DNA from: Neisseria sp. Marseille-Q5346
Lineage (GTDB): Bacteria; Pseudomonadota; Gammaproteobacteria; Burkholderiales; Neisseriaceae
Assembly: GCF_946902045.1 (NCBI RefSeq)
Contig: NZ_OX336253.1
Location: 2,046,001 to 2,110,000 of the forward strand
DNA: 64,000 bases
Direction of reading: 5' to 3'
A program made the translations under genes and the position numbers. The notes beneath the pieces were generated by a model. It made no database searches and was not told the origin of the DNA. It worked only from the letters and a program-made list of their open reading frames with translations. Shown piece by piece: positions 15,678 through 22,759 of this stretch (within the stretch, counting starts at the first letter, position 1; each line of letters starts with the position of its first letter).

Positions 15678-16248
15678 GCTCAAATATGCCTTAATTATCG
15701 ACCAAGACCCACGCTTTACGCGTTTGGCTAATCTCAGTAATGGTTACAGACGACTCACACTCACTAAGCTCATGCCACGTTTGCTTGAGCAAGTAGATGA
15801 TAAACACCTTGAGCTGTTGGCCGAGAGCAGAAGCATGGTTGGCTCAGACGGTTATTGGTTGGCCAAAGACAATAAAACCCGTCGCAAGCTCATTAAAGAT
15901 GCCGTATTTTTGCACCGCCGCAAAGGTACACCTTGGGCAGTACGTGAAATTTGCCGCCGTTTGGGTTTCGGCGAAATCGGTCTGATTGAAGGGCTTGGTG
16001 GCCAAATCTACGACGGCAGTATTAATCACAAAGGCATTTATATGTATGGCGACCACCGTTTGTGGGCGCATTACTCAATTACTTTCAGTCGACCTATTAC
16101 CAATACAGAAGCCCGTCTGTTGCGGGAAACACTTCCGGCCTTTGCACCAGCACGCTGCGTGTTGGTGCGTTTGGACTATCAGGACACGCCGCTTTATTAC
16201 AACGGCAAAGTCAATTTTGACGGCGATTACAATTTCGGAGCAGCTTAA
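15670..16248 (+). CDS. phage tail protein I (baseplate wedge)
   Basis: ATG 15670 is used (MAKLKYALIIDQDPRFTRL...), with GGAGCAGCAGG upstream; the longer frame from 15607 lies inside J. The 192 residues match tail protein I: LTKLMPRLLEQVDDKHLELL, GTPWAVREICRRLGFGE and ARCVLVRLDY. The protein links wedge to tail fibre. The next start, of the fibre gene, is three bases after the stop. Confidence 0.88.
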   Translation: MAKLKYALIIDQDPRFTRLANLSNGYRRLTLTKLMPRLLEQVDDKHLELLAESRSMVGSDGYWLAKDNKTRRKLIKDAVFLHRRKGTPWAVREICRRLGFGEIGLIEGLGGQIYDGSINHKGIYMYGDHRLWAHYSITFSRPITNTEARLLRETLPAFAPARCVLVRLDYQDTPLYYNGKVNFDGDYNFGAA

Positions 16249-16250
16249 AG

Positions 16251-18665
16251 ATGGCAACAATACAAGAAAATAAAGTCACCCCAGAATGGGTGGACGACTT
16301 ATATCAAATCGAAATGACCGACCCAGTTATGGGAGGGGCAGATGGTGTAGCGAATCGCCAGGCTAAACAGTTGGGGGCGCGAACACAGTGGTTGAAGAAG
16401 AAGTATGAAAATCAAGAAGATGAATTTAATGAATATAAAAAATCCGTTGAATCAGCTACAGAGCTCAAGGCAGGGATTACTAAACTAACTTCTGACATCG
16501 TGAAACATAAGGATGATGGTGGTTATGCAGTCACTCCTAAAGCTATTGTGGATTATCTCGCTTCCCAAAGTGTATCAGTCAAAGATGTAAATGAATTAAG
16601 AAACTACGAAAGTAACGGTTTATATGTCAATGTGAGTGGTTATTACGCGTCTACCCCTGGTATTGGTGGTGGGCTGTTTGTCGCAGCCCCAAATGACAAA
16701 ACCAGTGTCGACAATGGCGGTACCATTATCGTTGCCTCCAACGGTATGCGTTGGCACCGTCTGCATTCTGGTGTCTTAAGTTTACGTGATTTTGGATATG
16801 ACTCCAACCGCAACAATGAAGTTGCCGCATTTAACGCTGCTGATACTGCTGGTTTAAATGTGGTGATGGATTGTTTAGGATTGACTATTGATGTTGGCAA
16901 TAACTATCCGCATGGCAATAAATATACAAACGGAAAATTTAACATCAACGGAAAAATTGTTGATGTGCAATATCAGACACCCCGCACGGGCATTGGCCGT
17001 TTCATTACTGGTTCTGGTGCAGCAGCCAACCTCAAATCGAATGAATGGACCGGTGCAGGTTTAATCGCTATTGGCGAAGGTGCAATGGGGCAGATGGAAA
17101 AATGTGTTTCCGCAATCGCTATTGGTGACCGTGCGCAGGGTTTTTCGAAAGTAAGCAGGGACAATATTGCTATTGGAGCTGACAGCTTAATCAACGTACA
17201 AGCTGAAACAGAATGGTATGAACAGTCAAAAATGGCTGGCACGCGCAACATCGGCATTGGCGGCAATGCAGGCCGTGGAATCACAAGTGGCTTTTCAAAT
17301 GTCGCAATTGGGCGAAATGCCGGGCAAGGATTGAGTTCAGGGTCATCAAATATTGCACTTGGCGCAGGCGCGATGGCAGGGACAGCTCCAGTCGGATTAA
17401 CGGGCGACATCGAAGTTTTCTGGCCATCCCCAACTTCAAAAACAATCGCAATCGGCGAAGCCGTACTGCAATCATATCAAGGCCGCGCAGCTCAAACTGC
17501 CATTGGCGGGAGCGCGGCGCGAAATACAAAAATGGCCGAAAAAGTTACCGTAATCGGCGCGGCGGCAATGGAGAACCTGGAAAGAAACCGCGCTCCAAAT
17601 GGCGGAGATGTTGTCTGGACAGGAACCGAAGTAGGTACCTACGCCCAATCTGGAAAAAGCATTACGCTTACATTTCCCAACATTCGCGGTGCGCAAGCGA
17701 CTTATTGGGTGGGCATACGCCTTACATCAGGCACGGCGCAAACCTTACAAAACGACGTCGTACCGGCTCAGGTCGTATCGGTGAATGGCAATACATTAAT
17801 CATCCAAAGCTCAAAAGAGCTGACCGCCACCGGTGCGGCCGAACTGAAATACGTTTATTCTGCAAATTCAACCGCTACTAAAAACGAAGAGTTGACCATC
17901 ATCGGCTCGAACGCGATGAATAAGGCATTGACCGCAGGATACTCAACTATCATCGGCGCAGATGCCGCGTTGTTTGGAGACAATTATCTAAAAACGACCG
18001 CAATCGGGGCGTCATCATTGCGAACTGGCACCCATATTTCAACCACCGCTATTGGGTATTGGGCACTGACCGGGGCAAGTAGTGAGCAATGCGTTGTTAT
18101 TGGTGATAGCGCTGGCTATCGAAACGTTCAAGGCAACTTTTTAACCGGAAAAATAACAAACTCCATCGCAATCGGATATGGAGCACGAATAAATGGCGAC
18201 AACGAAATTCAAATCGGCACAACGGGGCAAACTTTATATGCTCCGACCTCGGTGAACATCCGTTCTGACGGCCGCGACAAAGCAGATGTTAAGCCGTTGA
18301 TGAACGGTTTAGATTTTGTAATGAAGCTCAAGCCGATGACTGGCTACTACGACCGCCGGGATTCCTACGTTGACGAATTATTCAAAGACTTGGCGGCAGA
18401 CGAACGAGCGGCCAAAGTCCGCGAATGGTGGGCGAACCCAATCAAAGATGGCAGCCATAAAGAAGATCGTTTGCAGCATTGGTTTATTGCCCAGGACATT
18501 GCTGCGCTGGAAGATGAATATGGGCGATTGCCAATGGTAAATAAAACAAACGATACCTACACCATCGAATACGAAACGTTCATCCCCGTTTTGACTAGAG
18601 CCATTCAGGAAATGGCCGCAAGAATTGAAACATTAGAAACCGAAATGAAGGAATCGAAAAAATGA
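16251..18665 (+). CDS. tail fibre protein with S74 intramolecular chaperone domain
   Basis: The 804-residue protein starts with a short attachment domain (about 1-110) holding a coiled coil. A PNDKTSVDNGGTIIVA region typical of phage spike and tailspike proteins follows. Residues about 260-620 contain repeated IxIGxxA turns such as NIGIGGNAG, NVAIGRNAG and NIALGAGAM, like the beta-roll of YadA-type head domains. The C-terminus (from about 665) is an S74 endosialidase-type chaperone: RSDGRDKADV carries the Ser and Lys of the self-cleaving dyad, then LKPMTGYYDRR, WFIAQDIAALEDEYG and a final coiled coil. It would be auto-cleaved after trimer folding and binds the cell surface. Confidence 0.88.
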   Translation: MATIQENKVTPEWVDDLYQIEMTDPVMGGADGVANRQAKQLGARTQWLKKKYENQEDEFNEYKKSVESATELKAGITKLTSDIVKHKDDGGYAVTPKAIVDYLASQSVSVKDVNELRNYESNGLYVNVSGYYASTPGIGGGLFVAAPNDKTSVDNGGTIIVASNGMRWHRLHSGVLSLRDFGYDSNRNNEVAAFNAADTAGLNVVMDCLGLTIDVGNNYPHGNKYTNGKFNINGKIVDVQYQTPRTGIGRFITGSGAAANLKSNEWTGAGLIAIGEGAMGQMEKCVSAIAIGDRAQGFSKVSRDNIAIGADSLINVQAETEWYEQSKMAGTRNIGIGGNAGRGITSGFSNVAIGRNAGQGLSSGSSNIALGAGAMAGTAPVGLTGDIEVFWPSPTSKTIAIGEAVLQSYQGRAAQTAIGGSAARNTKMAEKVTVIGAAAMENLERNRAPNGGDVVWTGTEVGTYAQSGKSITLTFPNIRGAQATYWVGIRLTSGTAQTLQNDVVPAQVVSVNGNTLIIQSSKELTATGAAELKYVYSANSTATKNEELTIIGSNAMNKALTAGYSTIIGADAALFGDNYLKTTAIGASSLRTGTHISTTAIGYWALTGASSEQCVVIGDSAGYRNVQGNFLTGKITNSIAIGYGARINGDNEIQIGTTGQTLYAPTSVNIRSDGRDKADVKPLMNGLDFVMKLKPMTGYYDRRDSYVDELFKDLAADERAAKVREWWANPIKDGSHKEDRLQHWFIAQDIAALEDEYGRLPMVNKTNDTYTIEYETFIPVLTRAIQEMAARIETLETEMKESKK

Positions 18666-19285
18666 CAAGATGCGTGATTGACCAAGACGGTTTGTTCGTA
18701 GAGGAGCAATATTTTGATGACGGCCGCCAAAGCATTGAAGCTGAAATTCCTGATCTTGCACAATATCAGGCCGCTCAGTGGGATGGACAAGGTTGGCAGA
18801 TAATTCCCGACTATCGTGGATGCGTAGTTTTTGCCGGTGGGCAAGAGCAGGTATGGGATAAGTTAGGTGATTTGCCCGATGGCGTCAGCCTGACCCCGCC
18901 TGAATCGGCAAATATTGACGGCTTAAAATCCGTAAAACTCGTTGCATTAAATGCTGCAGCTCAGGCTTTTATTAACAAGCACGCCGGTATCGACAGCGTA
19001 CCTGAATTTGAGTTTGCAAGCTGGTCAATTCAGGCCTCCGAAGCAAAAGCTTGGCAGTTAGATAAAACCGCGCCAACTCCGGTGCTTGACGGCATTGCCA
19101 CAGCTCGCGGTATCCCTGCTGATACACTTAAGGCTGCTGCGTTGCGTAAAACGCTGGCCTATGAACAACTTGCCGCCCATGTGGCAGGCCAGCGCCAAGC
19201 GCTGCAAAGCAAGATTGAAGCTGCTAAGAAACAATCTGATTTAGACAAAATCGAGATTGCATTCTCCTTGCCGGAGGCCGTCTGA
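18662..19285 (+). CDS. tail fibre-associated protein (DUF4376-like)
   Basis: The 207-residue protein overlaps the fibre gene by four bases (ATGA), so it is co-translated. Residues 1-75 look like a tail fibre assembly N-terminus (PDLAQYQAAQWDGQGWQIIP). Residues 85-195 carry the DUF4376-type helical block with LNAAAQAFINKHAG, EFASWSIQASEAKAWQ and AHVAGQRQALQSKIEAA. It is probably an assembly factor or adaptor for the fibre. A DUS overlaps its last codons (GAGGCCGTCTGA supplies the stop). Confidence 0.75.
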   Translation: MTRCVIDQDGLFVEEQYFDDGRQSIEAEIPDLAQYQAAQWDGQGWQIIPDYRGCVVFAGGQEQVWDKLGDLPDGVSLTPPESANIDGLKSVKLVALNAAAQAFINKHAGIDSVPEFEFASWSIQASEAKAWQLDKTAPTPVLDGIATARGIPADTLKAAALRKTLAYEQLAAHVAGQRQALQSKIEAAKKQSDLDKIEIAFSLPEAV

Positions 19286-19287
19286 AA

Positions 19288-19755
19288 ATGGCAAAAGTCT
19301 ATTTGGCTTTATATAAAGGCCGCAAGACGATAAAAACGCCCAAGGACTTGGCTTTCCGCATCATCGAATGGGTAATACGCAAAGTTACCGGCGGTCAGTA
19401 TTCTCACTGTGAAATTGCAGTGCCGGTAGCGTTTTCAGACGGCCTCTTTGATTGCTATTCATCATCTTTTCGTGATGACGGTGTGCGCTGCAAACGTATG
19501 CCGTTGCCTGCCGAAAAGTGGGATTTGATTGCGCTGGATAATCAACAAATTGTCATGGAGCGTCTGTTTTCTTTGTGGAGATGCACTAAGGGCAAGCGCT
19601 ATGATTTATTGGGTGTGTTATGCGTGACATCGTTTTTCCGTCATGTTTTGAGGCAGTCTGCAGATAAATGGTTCTGCTCGGAATGGTGCGGGGAAGTAAT
19701 GGGAGTAGCCGAGCCGTCATTATGTTCGCCGGTTGACTTGAGAAAGGCCGTCTGA
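19288..19755 (+). CDS. permuted papain-fold (NlpC/P60-YiiX-like) protein
   Basis: The 155-residue protein has His in GGQYSHCEIAV (about residue 38-48) and Cys in DKWFCSEWCGEV (about 127-138). That is the permuted order seen in YiiX/YaeF-type NlpC/P60 peptidases, where WCSE-like motifs carry the nucleophile. It has no signal peptide. A cell-wall endopeptidase used in DNA entry or lysis is possible, more so because the usual endolysin genes are absent here. The DUS AAGGCCGTCTGAA again contains the stop codon. Catalysis is inferred from motifs only. Confidence 0.72.
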   Translation: MAKVYLALYKGRKTIKTPKDLAFRIIEWVIRKVTGGQYSHCEIAVPVAFSDGLFDCYSSSFRDDGVRCKRMPLPAEKWDLIALDNQQIVMERLFSLWRCTKGKRYDLLGVLCVTSFFRHVLRQSADKWFCSEWCGEVMGVAEPSLCSPVDLRKAV

Positions 19756-19756
19756 A

Positions 19757-20968
19757 ATGCAGCCGCAAACAAAAAACTTCACTCTTTATCGCGGCGACAC
19801 GCACTTGTTTAAGGTGAGATTGACCGCTGATTCAACTCCGTTGGATTTGTCTCAGACGCATTTTCAAATGGATATCGTGGCCGGGGATGGTTCGGTGGTT
19901 CGTCCTGAAATCAAGGTTGCGGACAATTTGGTTGTATTACTATTTCCGGCCGCCTTAACCCGTAGTTTAACCTGGCTCCGTGCATCTTATGACTTACGTG
20001 CGGTTTGCGGAAATGTGGTTAAAACCTATCTGCAAGGCGAGATTCAAGTTAAACCGAGTGTAACGAATGTTGTTGTTGATTTGTCGGATGATGAGCCGGC
20101 CGCAGAGACAGTTAATGTTGATGTCAGCGGTCAGGCAATTATTGTGTTGCCGTCAGCTGGTAGCACAACTGATTCTGCGGTTATTGACGGTTTATTGGCC
20201 AAGATTCAGCAGCTTGAGGTAGCCGTTAAGGAAGCCGATGAAAGCTCTGAAATCGCAGCATTGTCTGAACAATTGGCCGTTGCTCAAGCGGCAATTAAGT
20301 CTGCTGGTTCATTAGAAGGCCGTCTGAAGTTATTGGAAAGTAGCAGTGCGAATATTTCTGAACAGGCGGTGGAACTGGCGAAACAAAAGGCTGATCTGGA
20401 TAAGGCATTGAATAAACTGGTTGAGTCTGATGCAACAGTTTCTGCTTTGAAGAGTCAATTGGAGATCTTGCGTATCCAGTTTGATTCAGCCAAGGGCAGT
20501 GATGAGATTGAAGCCCTACATCTGAAAATTTCTAAAGTAATGGCCGACTTGGAAGTTGCAAAGCAGTCTGCAGCCGCAGCTGAAGAAAGTGAGGAGTTGG
20601 CTGCGTTACAAAAGAAAATCGAAGACCTACAGACATTATCGGAAACACAGAGCAGCATTACTGCTGAAATTGCAGAACTCAGAAGACTTCTCGGTTTACG
20701 TAAATGTGAAAAGATTCATTTGACCCAAGATTTATGGGCAGATGGCGGATATACATGGTTGGAGGCTAAGTTCAAGAATACTTACAATGATCCAAAGGTA
20801 TATCTGGCTCTTGAACATAAAACGATGGTCGTTTTGTTCCTCAATCATAACTTTGGGGCAAAAACTGACCGTAGCGTCAGAATTCGCACTAATTATGACA
20901 AGCCTAAGATTGACGTTGATTACTCTGTCTTCTTATATGTCGAAGAATGGAGCGATTCAATCAGTTAA
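19757..20968 (+). CDS. coiled-coil phage protein, possible accessory fibre or receptor-binding protein
   Basis: The 403-residue protein has three visible parts. Residues 1-115 form an all-beta domain (FTLYRGDTHLFKVRLT, LPLDLSQTHFQ-like strands) that recalls N-terminal domains of baseplate upper proteins. Residues about 150-315 form a long heptad coiled coil with five similar Glu/Ser-rich segments of the type SSEIAALSEQL. Residues about 320-403 are a beta-rich terminal domain with WADGGYTWLEAKFKN. I recognise no family for the whole. It is the last gene of the tail module, where host-range determinants usually sit. A DUS lies at about 20320. Confidence 0.6.
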   Translation: MQPQTKNFTLYRGDTHLFKVRLTADSTPLDLSQTHFQMDIVAGDGSVVRPEIKVADNLVVLLFPAALTRSLTWLRASYDLRAVCGNVVKTYLQGEIQVKPSVTNVVVDLSDDEPAAETVNVDVSGQAIIVLPSAGSTTDSAVIDGLLAKIQQLEVAVKEADESSEIAALSEQLAVAQAAIKSAGSLEGRLKLLESSSANISEQAVELAKQKADLDKALNKLVESDATVSALKSQLEILRIQFDSAKGSDEIEALHLKISKVMADLEVAKQSAAAAEESEELAALQKKIEDLQTLSETQSSITAEIAELRRLLGLRKCEKIHLTQDLWADGGYTWLEAKFKNTYNDPKVYLALEHKTMVVLFLNHNFGAKTDRSVRIRTNYDKPKIDVDYSVFLYVEEWSDSIS

Positions 20969-20977
20969 AAGAGAAAC

Positions 20978-21018
20978 GGCTGCGCGGCGGTGTCCTACCA
21001 CCGTTCTCCGCGCCAGCC
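20978..21018 (+). other. long imperfect hairpin after the tail module
   Basis: GGCTGCGCGGCGGTG pairs with CACCG-TTCT-CCGCGC-C-AGCC, giving 15 paired bases with a 4-base and a 1-base bulge and a 6-base loop. It starts 10 bases after the last tail gene. No T-run follows directly (CCTTTTTT comes at 21042-21049). It may end late transcription or stabilise the mRNA. Confidence 0.55.
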
Positions 21019-21050
21019 TCAGCAGTCCAGACCTGCGTTAGCCTTTTTTA

Positions 21051-21072
21051 CCGTACCTCGCGCGAGGCACGG
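21051..21072 (+). other. hairpin upstream of com
   Basis: CCGTaCCTCG / CGAGGcACGG forms a 22-base near-perfect palindrome centred on CGCG, lying 36 bases before the com start. It could be an operator or a mRNA structure that controls com; the com-mom region of Mu is regulated at several levels. Confidence 0.45.
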
Positions 21073-21107
21073 TGATTCTATCACTAACGATAAGGGAACT
21101 GTGAAAA

Positions 21108-21215
21108 ATGAAATGCCGTTGCAAAAATTGTTTTAAACTTTTGGCTGTTGGCCGTGGCTGCTTTGAAATTAAGTGCCCACGCTGCAAATTGCTGAATCAA
21201 TTTAAAACGGAGTAA
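21108..21215 (+). CDS. com: Com-like zinc-finger translational activator, 35 aa
   Basis: ATG 21108, with AAGGGA upstream, opens a 35-codon frame: CRCKNCFKLLAVGRG at the start, then FEIKCPRCKLLNQF. The two CxxC pairs with LL after the first and PRC in the second match Com of Mu (RCKNCNKLL and IRCPRCK, from memory). Com binds the mom mRNA and opens a stem that hides its ribosome site. Here the next gene is a DNA adenine methyltransferase, as in several Mu-like prophages, so Com probably controls it. Confidence 0.85.
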   Translation: MKCRCKNCFKLLAVGRGCFEIKCPRCKLLNQFKTE

Positions 21216-21245
21216 TTCAAATCTGAGTGCCTTTGAGTACCTATG

Positions 21246-21260
21246 CTTATATATAAGGAG
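21246..21260 (+). promoter_or_regulatory. palindrome overlapping the methyltransferase ribosome site
   Basis: CTTATATATAAG (21246-21257) is a perfect palindrome whose right arm contains the first half of AAGGAG (21255-21260); ATG follows at 21266. A weak hairpin could hide the ribosome site until Com binds. This is the equivalent place to the translational inhibitor stem of Mu mom. Confidence 0.5.
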
Positions 21261-21265
21261 TAGTT

Positions 21266-22036
21266 ATGACTCAAAAGCCTCTGCCTATCGTCCCATGGAT
21301 GGGTGGCAAACGTCGTTTGGCAAAACATTTGTTACCCATGTTCCCCGAGCATACTTGTTACGTTGAGCTGTTTGCCGGTGGTGCAGCATTATTCTTTATG
21401 CGACCGCAACCAGCAAAGGTTGAAGTATTGAATGACTTGAATGGTCAACTTATCAATCTATATCGTGTTGTACAGCACCATTTCGATGAATTTGTGCGCC
21501 AATTCCAATGGACACTAACCAGCCGAGAAGTATTTGCAAGACTCCAATCAACACCTCCTGACTGCATGACCGATATTCAGCGTGCCGCACGTTTTTTCTA
21601 TCTGCAACATAATGCCTTTGGAGGCAAAATTTGCGATCAGCACTTTGGAACAGCTACAACTGGTAAGGCATGGAATGCAGCTCAAATTGCAGATAAACTT
21701 CAAGTTGCTCGTAATCGACTGAGTGGCGTATATGTGGAAAATGAATCATGGGAGCGTTGTTTTCAACGGTACGACCGAGAGCATACATTTTTCTACGCAG
21801 ACCCCCCGTATTGGCAAACTGCAGGCTATGATCGCTCATTTGATTGGAATCAGTATGAGCTGCTGGCTAAAATGATGCGCGAATGTAAGGGTAAAGTCAT
21901 GCTCTCTATCAACGACCACCCAGATATCCGTGAATTGTTTAAAGGCTTCCGAATTACCGAACTGAACCTGGTATATTCTATTAGTCGAGATAAAACACAA
22001 AAAACAAGTGGAGAGCTAGTTATCTACAATTGGTAA
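21266..22036 (+). CDS. DNA adenine methyltransferase, D12 class (phage)
   Basis: The 256-residue enzyme transfers methyl from SAM to adenine N6. Visible motifs are PWMGGKRRL near the N-terminus, the SAM-binding VELFAGGAALFF (about 33-44), and catalytic ADPPYW (about 178-183). The target recognition part lies between, around ARFFYLQHNAFGGK. It belongs to the Dam/D12 (alpha) class, but its target cannot be read from sequence. It occupies the place of mom, whose DNA modification protects Mu from restriction. The window also carries a chromosomal R-M pair, so anti-restriction is a reasonable role. Confidence 0.92.
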   Translation: MTQKPLPIVPWMGGKRRLAKHLLPMFPEHTCYVELFAGGAALFFMRPQPAKVEVLNDLNGQLINLYRVVQHHFDEFVRQFQWTLTSREVFARLQSTPPDCMTDIQRAARFFYLQHNAFGGKICDQHFGTATTGKAWNAAQIADKLQVARNRLSGVYVENESWERCFQRYDREHTFFYADPPYWQTAGYDRSFDWNQYELLAKMMRECKGKVMLSINDHPDIRELFKGFRITELNLVYSISRDKTQKTSGELVIYNW

Positions 22037-22039
22037 AAA

Positions 22040-22055
22040 GCGACGGTGTCGTCGT
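22040..22055 (+). repeat. short hairpin GCGACG-GTGT-CGTCGT, second copy
   Basis: It differs from the hairpin at 3183-3198 only in one loop base and one wobble pair, and likewise follows a stop codon closely (3 bases). Confidence 0.45.
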
Positions 22056-22065
22056 GTTATAGAAA

Positions 22066-22092
22066 AAATCCTGCCTAAGATTGGCAGGATTT
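22066..22092 (+). terminator. terminator after phage methyltransferase
   Basis: AAATCCTGCC / GGCAGGATTT forms a perfect 10-bp stem with a 7-base loop, preceded by an A-run and ending in TTT. It is symmetric enough to work in both directions and closes the last phage transcription unit. Confidence 0.75.
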
Positions 22093-22100
22093 GAAAATAG

Positions 22101-22172
22101 CTTTCACATTATGAAATAAAAGAGCATTTCATTTTTCTCAAAAAATCGTCTGATTTATCTCGGCGCGCTTCA
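22101..22172 (-). other. Mu-type right end of the prophage (attR with transposase sites)
   Basis: From 22172 leftwards on the minus strand the sequence starts TGAAGCGCGCCGAGA, closely matching the Mu right end TGAAGCGGCGCACGA (from memory). Two further blocks hold TTTCA cores with A-rich flanks (CTTTCACATTATGAAATA at 22101, CATTTCATTTTTCTC at 22124), the expected look of transposase binding sites. Mu-type elements end in TG...CA and duplicate 5 bp of target, so ATCGC (22173-22177) should recur at the left border outside this window. Confidence 0.75.
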
Positions 22173-22622
22173 ATCGCCAATCATCTTAAAATCATCTATC
22201 AAACAACGGTTTTCTGTACATTTCAACATGAAATCTGCACCGACCCTATGGCCGTCAAATTGTTTAAATGTTGCCCGGACGGTATGGGGAGAAGTGACCT
22301 TGACTTGCAAAGTTTTATGGAAGTTATCAGGATGATCCTGACCAAAACCCAAGTAGTAATGTATCGGCATGTCACACCCCATCTCCATATTGGGTTGCTT
22401 ACGGATATTTGTGTCGAATTTATTGAATTGTCGGATGATTTTTTGTAGTTCAGGCATAGTAACACGATTGTGTTCAGAGCCTAAATCCACTTTGGTCAGA
22501 TAAACCTTTTTGACTAAATCTATTTTCGTTTGATTGTTTGTGGCGTTATTTGCAGCCGTCGCTTGGGAGAATAAGCTGGTGGTTAACAAGCCGATAACAA
22601 AAAGAGAGTGCAGTGTTTTCAT
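22170..22622 (-). CDS. secreted protein of unknown function, 3' end replaced by prophage
   Basis: The 150-residue product starts MKTLHSLFVIGLLTTSLFSQ with a signal peptide cleaved near ATA-A (about residue 24). The mature part has two conserved-looking Cys pairs (GCDMPIHYY and KCTENRCLIDDF) and a basic beta-rich fold resembling DUF3828-type periplasmic proteins; I do not recognise the family for sure. The stop codon TGA is the first three bases of the prophage right end, so the true C-terminus was probably cut off by insertion and lies beyond the left border. An upstream ATG at 22631 is possible. Confidence 0.7.
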   Translation of the reverse strand: MKTLHSLFVIGLLTTSLFSQATAANNATNNQTKIDLVKKVYLTKVDLGSEHNRVTMPELQKIIRQFNKFDTNIRKQPNMEMGCDMPIHYYLGFGQDHPDNFHKTLQVKVTSPHTVRATFKQFDGHRVGADFMLKCTENRCLIDDFKMIGD

Positions 22623-22759
22623 GAAGTGCATATGGACGGGATGAAAAGAATCCAAGTATAACGACATTGAATCTATATTGAATATGTTTCTAAGAAATTT
22701 AAGTTGAAAAGCAAGGGAAGGATTGAAATCATTGAATATGATTCTGCAATCTGCTTTAC

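Larger units (their letters stand above)
1..22172 (+). mobile_element. Mu-like prophage, right part, apparently defective
   Basis: The left end lies outside the window. Genes from DUF3164 through gemA, mor, head, contractile tail, fibre, com and DNA methyltransferase keep the order of phage Mu and its relatives. The right border is placed at 22172: read on the minus strand the element begins TGAAGCGCGCC, close to the Mu right terminus TGAAGCGGCGC (from memory of Mu). Tail genes are a mosaic, with Mu order but P2-type GpE, U and X. No terminase, portal, lysis or head-morphogenesis genes occur between mor and the protease gene, so I infer it cannot package DNA alone. About fifteen DUS decamers lie inside it, suggesting long residence or repeated transfer by transformation. 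Confidence 0.9.

Noticed and set aside
20969-21107. Retron-like msr/msd RNA
   Set aside because: Structured, but no reverse transcriptase gene is present.
22240-22448. 66-codon plus-strand frame opposite the secreted-protein gene
   Set aside because: The minus-strand frame has a signal peptide and conserved Cys; the plus-strand one has none.
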